Origin: Actinomadura hibisca NBRC 15177 | GTDB taxonomy: Bacteria > Actinomycetota > Actinomycetes > Streptosporangiales > Streptosporangiaceae | Direction: 5' to 3' | Assembly: GCF_001552635.1 (NCBI RefSeq) | Contig: NZ_BCRO01000077.1 | Coordinates: 26,902-90,901, forward strand | Length of the DNA: 64,000 nucleotides | Shown: in pieces, positions 60,025 to 64,000 of the stretch | Numbering within the stretch: the first letter of the stretch is position 1 | Layout of the letters: each line of letters starts with the position of its first letter | Translations under genes and position numbers: made by a program | The notes under the pieces: model-generated | Told to the model about the DNA's origin: nothing | The model's input: the letters and a program-made list of their open reading frames with translations, nothing else | The model's database searches: none

Positions 60025-60158
60025 GCCGCCCCCGCCCCGCCATCACCCCCTGTCACCTTTCCTGCGGACGCGGACGCGCTTCCCTCGCTGGCCCCGCATC
60101 CCGCCGCGCATGAGCCACCCGCGCCGACCACCGCGCTCACCTCCCACATGGAGACTCC

Positions 60159-60491
60159 ATGCCTTCCCCCTCCCTGCCCGCGCCCGTTCTCGCTCACCTG
60201 ACCGCACCCGTCCCCACGACAACGCCCACCCCCGCGCCCCACGAATCCACCAGCGGCGGCGGCCTGGTCTTCCTGCTGCTGTTGCTCCTGCTGTTGTGGG
60301 GGATCGGGTACGCCATCTCGGTCCTGCGCTACCCGCTGCGGACCTGTCGCCGCTGCGACGGCACCGGCCTGCAGCACTCGGCCTGGTTCAGCCACGCCAT
60401 GCGCGTCTGTCCCCGCTGCCGCGGCACCCGCCGCGAACTCCGCCCCGGCGCCCGCCGCCCCACCGGACGTGGCCACAACCCGCGTGCCTGA
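60159..60491 (+). CDS. Single-helix membrane protein with DnaJ-like zinc motif
   Basis: 110 aa. A Pro/Thr-rich start, one helix (GGLVFLLLLLLLLWGIGYAI), then CRRCDGTGLQHSAWFSHAMR and VCPRCRGTRR: two CxxCxG-type pairs as in the zinc-finger of DnaJ. Probably a membrane-tethered zinc protein of the element. The helical poly-Leu segment is striking. Confidence 0.65.
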   Translation: MPSPSLPAPVLAHLTAPVPTTTPTPAPHESTSGGGLVFLLLLLLLLWGIGYAISVLRYPLRTCRRCDGTGLQHSAWFSHAMRVCPRCRGTRRELRPGARRPTGRGHNPRA

Positions 60492-60515
60492 TCGTTGCCA
60501 GGGAACACCTCGGGG

Positions 60516-60719
60516 ATGGACTACCTGGAAGAGGCCGCCCGTCTGCTGCGCCTGGTGCGCGAGCACAACGAGAAGGCCAACAAGGACAACCCCGAGGCCC
60601 TGAACGCCCAACGCGCGGTACTCGCCGCCGCGTTCGCCGAACTGGCCGCCATCGACCGCGGCCTGCTGCCCACCGACGGACTTGGCGATCTCCTCCAACG
60701 CACCAACCCCGACACCTGA
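60516..60719 (+). CDS. 67-aa helical protein of unknown function
   Basis: MDYLEEAARLLRLVREHNEK and NPEALNAQRAVLAAAFAELA form two amphipathic helices. ATG at 60516 chosen over a TTG at 60495 because the sequence before it looks non-coding. Soluble; similar small proteins are frequent near Rep genes of actinobacterial elements. Confidence 0.55.
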   Translation: MDYLEEAARLLRLVREHNEKANKDNPEALNAQRAVLAAAFAELAAIDRGLLPTDGLGDLLQRTNPDT

Positions 60720-60758
60720 CCACGCCGCTCACCGCGGCCCCCAGGAAGGCCTACGCCC

Positions 60759-61169
60759 ATGCCCCCTCTTCCCAACACCTGTTCCTTCCCCCTGCGGTCG
60801 GTGCTGGCCGTCACCCACGGCTTCCCCGTCGAAGGCAACGAGTTCGGCGCGATCGTGGAGCATCTGACCGGCCGCCCGACCAGCCCGCTAGCCGCGCTGG
60901 GTGTTCGGGAGGAATGCCTGGCGTGGATCTACCGCCAGCACCCCCAGCTCAGCGTCATCACCGCCCCGCCCGCCTTCGACAGCAAGACCGGCGACTTCAC
61001 CGCCGTGGATGCCTGGGCCGACCTGGTGGAACAACTCATCGGCACCACCCTGCCCATCGCGCCCCTGCCGCCGGGGGACTGGCAGAACAAGACCACGCTG
61101 GACGTGGTCCTGGACCATGCCCCCGCCGACAAGGTGTATGTGATCGACCCCGACGCCAACACGGACTGA
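60759..61169 (+). CDS. Element protein of unknown function
   Basis: 136 aa. MPPLPNTCSFPLRSVLAVTH to GDWQNKTTLDVVLDHAPADK; Pro-rich, soluble, mixed alpha/beta by appearance, no Cys clusters. It is followed by a terminator at 61183, so it closes the transfer transcript. Not recognised. Confidence 0.6.
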   Translation: MPPLPNTCSFPLRSVLAVTHGFPVEGNEFGAIVEHLTGRPTSPLAALGVREECLAWIYRQHPQLSVITAPPAFDSKTGDFTAVDAWADLVEQLIGTTLPIAPLPPGDWQNKTTLDVVLDHAPADKVYVIDPDANTD

Positions 61170-61182
61170 CCACTACTCCGAT

Positions 61183-61216
61183 GCCCGGACGGCCCCGCGC
61201 CGTCCGGGCTTTTCTT
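61183..61216 (+). terminator. Intrinsic terminator at the end of the transfer operon
   Basis: GCCCGGACGG (61183-61192) and CCGTCCGGGC (61200-61209), perfect 10-bp stem followed by TTTTCTT. Confidence 0.85.
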
Positions 61217-61430
61217 CACTCCCGCAAACCCCACCAGCACCTCTCACAGACCCCGCCACACGCTCTCTCACCCGATCCCGCCAAAACGCCGTGACCTGTG
61301 GCTCTACCTCAGTGTGACCAGTCACAGCACTAAAAACGCGCCCGCGCGGAACCCGGCACGAGCGCCTGAGAGCTGACTGTGATCTGCGTCCCACCCAGGG
61401 ATGACCTTGAGTGACAGTGCCTCTCACGAG

Positions 61431-61458
61431 AACCAACGAAACCAACCGGGAACCAACG
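61431..61458. repeat. Three short AACCAAC repeats upstream of the replication gene
   Basis: AACCAAC occurs at 61431, 61440 and 61451 (spacing 9 and 11). They lie in the 632-nt gene-free stretch after the terminator and could be part of a replication origin or operator. The same stretch holds GTGACCAGTCAC near 61316 and no supported gene. Confidence 0.4.
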
Positions 61459-61776
61459 GGACACCACGAACATCCCGACCCCGGCCACGCTGCGTCAACG
61501 CCCACGGTCAGCGGTGGACACCCACGGATTGCCCAGCGATGAACAGCGATGCATGATCTTCCTCGTCATCGCCGCCCGCCCGGCCCCAACAGGCGCCCGC
61601 CCCTCATCCCCGCCCACGCACCAGCCCTTTACGGGCTTGATTTGTGCTGCTCAGCAGCCGTCTACCGATCCCCTGAGGTCGTGCAGAACCTGCAGCGCCC
61701 CACTTCGTGGTCCATCCGGCCAGGCCCTCCCACAGAGACTGGCCCCCGCTTACCCATCGGCTACCCCGCACATGCG

Positions 61777-61815
61777 ACGGGGCCCTCCCAACCCGGCACA
61801 GGTAGAGGGCCCCGT
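61777..61815 (+). promoter_or_regulatory. Strong hairpin in the leader of the replication gene
   Basis: ACGGGGCCCTC (61777-61787) pairs perfectly over 11 bp with GAGGGCCCCGT (61805-61815), loop 17 nt. It ends 33 nt before the GTG at 61849. It may act as an attenuator or as part of the origin. Confidence 0.6.
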
Positions 61816-61848
61816 CATGAACCACACGTTCTAACAGGAGGGTCGCAC

Positions 61849-63999
61849 GTGGCAGAGCAAGAGCACAACGCCTCCCACACACCCGACGCCGACCAACACC
61901 GGCCCGGCACCGAAGCGACCGACAACGCCGATCAACCTTCTGATCAGCCTGCTGACAAGCGGCAGCCCTCCAAGCCCGAGCGCGCCTTGGCCCTGCTGCG
62001 CCAGCACCTAGAGCTGCGTCGCAGCGAGCACGGCGGCTGGCCTTATGCCCGCAGCCCCGGTACCAGCGCCAGCACCGGTTCCGGTGATGGCCGGTTGTTT
62101 CGGTTTACCGCCGCCGGACGGCGTGAGCTGTGCGCCGAGGTCCGTCACCGATGGCGCGACACCTACCCCGACCAAGACCCGCCCGACGACCGCACGCTGC
62201 GGTCGGTGGTGGCCGACCTGGAGCGCATCGCCCAGGACGCGCCCCTGGACGATGCGGCCGCCACCGAGTGGTTGGTCCGGCACGGCGTCACCCTCGCCAG
62301 CTCGGCCGCCGAGGACCGGGGCCTGGCCAGCGTCCGGGAGCTGCCGGGCTGCCCACTGCCCGATGGCTACCGGATCCCTGAGCCCTACACGATCTCGCCG
62401 GACGGGATCTGGATCGAGGCCCGGAACCGCGACCCCGAGCGCGTCACCTGGGCCCCGCTGGCGCTCACCCAGGTGTTCACCGATCCTGAAGGAGAACAGA
62501 TGGTCAAGCTGGTGTGGCTCAACCGCGGCCGTTGGCAGTCACGGATCATCGAACGCGGCAAGGCCAAGAGCGGCCGCATGCTGGTCAAGGAGCTGGGCAA
62601 CTTCGGGCTGCCGGTGACCGAGGCCGACGCCAAGGCCGCCGAGCGCTGGCTGGCCGCCGCCGAGACCACCAACACCAACGTTATCGACGAAGTCACCATC
62701 GCCCGCTCTCTGGGCTGGCAGGCCGACGGCCAGTTCGTCACCGCCTCGGGCGCCCCGTATGAGATCCACGGCGTCGACCACCAACTCCAGCGCGCCCTGG
62801 AGGCCCACCACCCGCGCGGCACCCTGTCGGCGTGGAAGGACGCCGTCAAGCTCCTGGAGCGCTACCCGCTGGCCACCATGGCCCTGTACGCCGGGCTGGC
62901 GGCACCGTTGCTGGAGGTGCTGGGGTTGGGGTCGTTCACGATGAACTATGGCGGCCGCTCCACCTCGGGCAAGACCACCGCGGCTCAGGCCGGGCTGTCG
63001 TGCTGGGCCAACCCTGATGAGACCGCAGGGGCCATCACCAGTTGGGCCGCGACGAAGACCGCCTACCAGGCCCGTCTGAACCTGGCGGGGAACGGGGTGC
63101 CGGTGCTGTTCGACGACACCCAGACCGCCGAGCGCCCCGAGCACGTCTCCCACGCGCTTTACCAGATCACCCAGAACCAGGGGAAAGCCCGCATGGGCGA
63201 GTGGAAGTCCTACCGCTGGCGCACCGTCGTGATCTCCACCGGGGAGCGCTCGGCGCTGTCGTTCGCCACCCACCAGGGCATCTCCGCCCGCGTCCTGGAC
63301 CTGCAGGGCGCACCGTTCGGCAACGCTCCCGACTCGGGATCGGACGCGCAGAAGTTCCGGGACGGGGTCACCGCCAACTACGGGCACGCCGGGCCCGCCT
63401 TCGTCGGCCACCTGCGCGCCTACGTCGGCGAGCACGGCCCGGCCTGGCTGCAGGCGCGGCACGCCGACTACACCGCCGCCCACCGCCAGGACGCCAGCGA
63501 CCTGGCCCGCCGCCGGGCACCCCTGGTGGCAGCCCTCCGCTTGGCCGCCGAGCTGGCCCACACCTGGAACCTGGTGCCCTTTCCCCCGCCCGAGCACCAC
63601 GTGTGGACCTCGCTGTTCGTGGCCAACGATCCCCGCGACAACCGCGCCGCCCTGGCCCTGGAAGTGGTCGCCGAGTACATCGCCACCAACACCGACCGGC
63701 TCTACCGGCCCGACGGGCACGCCGCCGCCGGCGGCTGGATCGGCGTGCGCACCGAGGCCGACGGCGACTCCAACGCCGTGGCGCTGATGCCCGAGAAGGT
63801 CAACGACGCCCTGGAGCGCGCCGGGTACGAACTGGACGCGGTGCTACCGACGTGGCGGGAGATGGGCGCGCTGCACGAGTACCCGCCCGCCTCCAAGCAG
63901 ACCCCGCCCTACAAGCTCAAACGACGTATCGCCGGGGCACAGGTCAAGTGCCTGGTGTTCACCGGCAAGGCCCTAGGAGCCGACGAAAGCGAGACCTGA
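61849..63999 (+). CDS. DUF927 / helicase-like ATPase, probable replication protein
   Basis: 716 aa, complete, GTG start at 61849 with AGGAGGG upstream. Residues 1-170 are charged and variable. A DUF927-type core follows: beta-rich region (190-290), then an ATPase with Walker A GGRSTSGKTT (368-377) and Walker B VPVLFDDTQT (Asp422-Asp423), and ISTGERSALSFATHQGISAR (sensor region). DUF927 proteins resemble superfamily 3-like helicases used for replication by phages and elements. It stands where rep lies in AICEs, between the transfer genes and the expected xis/int. It is not of the RepSA rolling-circle type, so the replication mode may differ. The last base of the window follows its stop. Confidence 0.85.
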   Translation: MAEQEHNASHTPDADQHRPGTEATDNADQPSDQPADKRQPSKPERALALLRQHLELRRSEHGGWPYARSPGTSASTGSGDGRLFRFTAAGRRELCAEVRHRWRDTYPDQDPPDDRTLRSVVADLERIAQDAPLDDAAATEWLVRHGVTLASSAAEDRGLASVRELPGCPLPDGYRIPEPYTISPDGIWIEARNRDPERVTWAPLALTQVFTDPEGEQMVKLVWLNRGRWQSRIIERGKAKSGRMLVKELGNFGLPVTEADAKAAERWLAAAETTNTNVIDEVTIARSLGWQADGQFVTASGAPYEIHGVDHQLQRALEAHHPRGTLSAWKDAVKLLERYPLATMALYAGLAAPLLEVLGLGSFTMNYGGRSTSGKTTAAQAGLSCWANPDETAGAITSWAATKTAYQARLNLAGNGVPVLFDDTQTAERPEHVSHALYQITQNQGKARMGEWKSYRWRTVVISTGERSALSFATHQGISARVLDLQGAPFGNAPDSGSDAQKFRDGVTANYGHAGPAFVGHLRAYVGEHGPAWLQARHADYTAAHRQDASDLARRRAPLVAALRLAAELAHTWNLVPFPPPEHHVWTSLFVANDPRDNRAALALEVVAEYIATNTDRLYRPDGHAAAGGWIGVRTEADGDSNAVALMPEKVNDALERAGYELDAVLPTWREMGALHEYPPASKQTPPYKLKRRIAGAQVKCLVFTGKALGADESET

Positions 64000-64000
64000 C

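Noticed and set aside
61514..61834. 106-aa ORF before the replication gene
   Set aside because: Pro/Ser/Arg-rich without a ribosome site; it covers the leader hairpin and looks non-coding.

Overview
The window is high-GC actinobacterial DNA. Evidence: GTG/TTG starts, 4-nt GTGA/ATGA overlaps, a WhiB protein, a full Mce lipid-import operon, and the gene order rpmG-hadA-hadB ... trpT-secE-nusG-rplK-rplA ... rplJ-rplL ... rpoB-rpoC that is also known from Mycobacterium tuberculosis. I would guess Streptosporangiales (Thermomonosporaceae/Actinomadura-like), but the sequence alone does not fix the genus.

Region 1 (1-24,132, minus strand) is core transcription/translation DNA with a lipid-transport insert. 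Read in the direction of transcription it runs tRNA-Trp, secE, nusG, rplK, rplA, three exported/lipoprotein genes, rplJ, rplL, then mkl, yrbEA, yrbEB, mceABCDEF and two Mce-associated membrane proteins, then rpoB and the first 109 codons of rpoC. The Mce cassette encodes the ATPase, two permeases, six substrate-binding subunits (one a lipoprotein) and two accessory proteins. It sits exactly between rplJL and rpoBC.

Region 2 (24,133-36,960) is ordinary chromosome: an aminotransferase and an adenosine deaminase (+), a DHA2 efflux pump with its TetR repressor and paired operators, a GntR regulator, murB, hadB-hadA, rpmG with a tandemly copied 3' end, tRNA-Met, tRNA-Thr, an acyl-CoA dehydrogenase, a PP2C-like phosphatase, and MerR-thioredoxin.

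Region 3 (36,961-41,640) is a scarred accessory segment. It holds a mini GntR, an XRE-ImmA/PIN pair resembling a toxin-antitoxin module, a truncated second thioredoxin copy forming a 208-bp direct repeat with the intact gene, a membrane-protein tail, and a VOC gene broken by one in-frame stop.

Region 4 (41,647-64,000) is most of an actinomycete integrative and conjugative element (AICE-like). It starts at a 3' fragment of tRNA-Tyr (the att site). It then carries a possible HEPN cargo gene, a GntR-NUDIX fusion reminiscent of pSAM2 KorSA plus Pif, an XRE-TPR regulator, a control region with two inverted repeats, and a long + strand operon of WhiB, zinc-ribbon and small membrane proteins. A DUF5131/DUF488/OB-like cargo trio interrupts that operon. 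Spd-like membrane proteins, a TraB/FtsK-type DNA translocase, an array of 12-bp iterons and a DUF927 helicase-like replication protein follow. No integrase or excisionase is in the window. By analogy with pSAM2 they should lie just beyond 64,000, next to an intact tRNA-Tyr gene.
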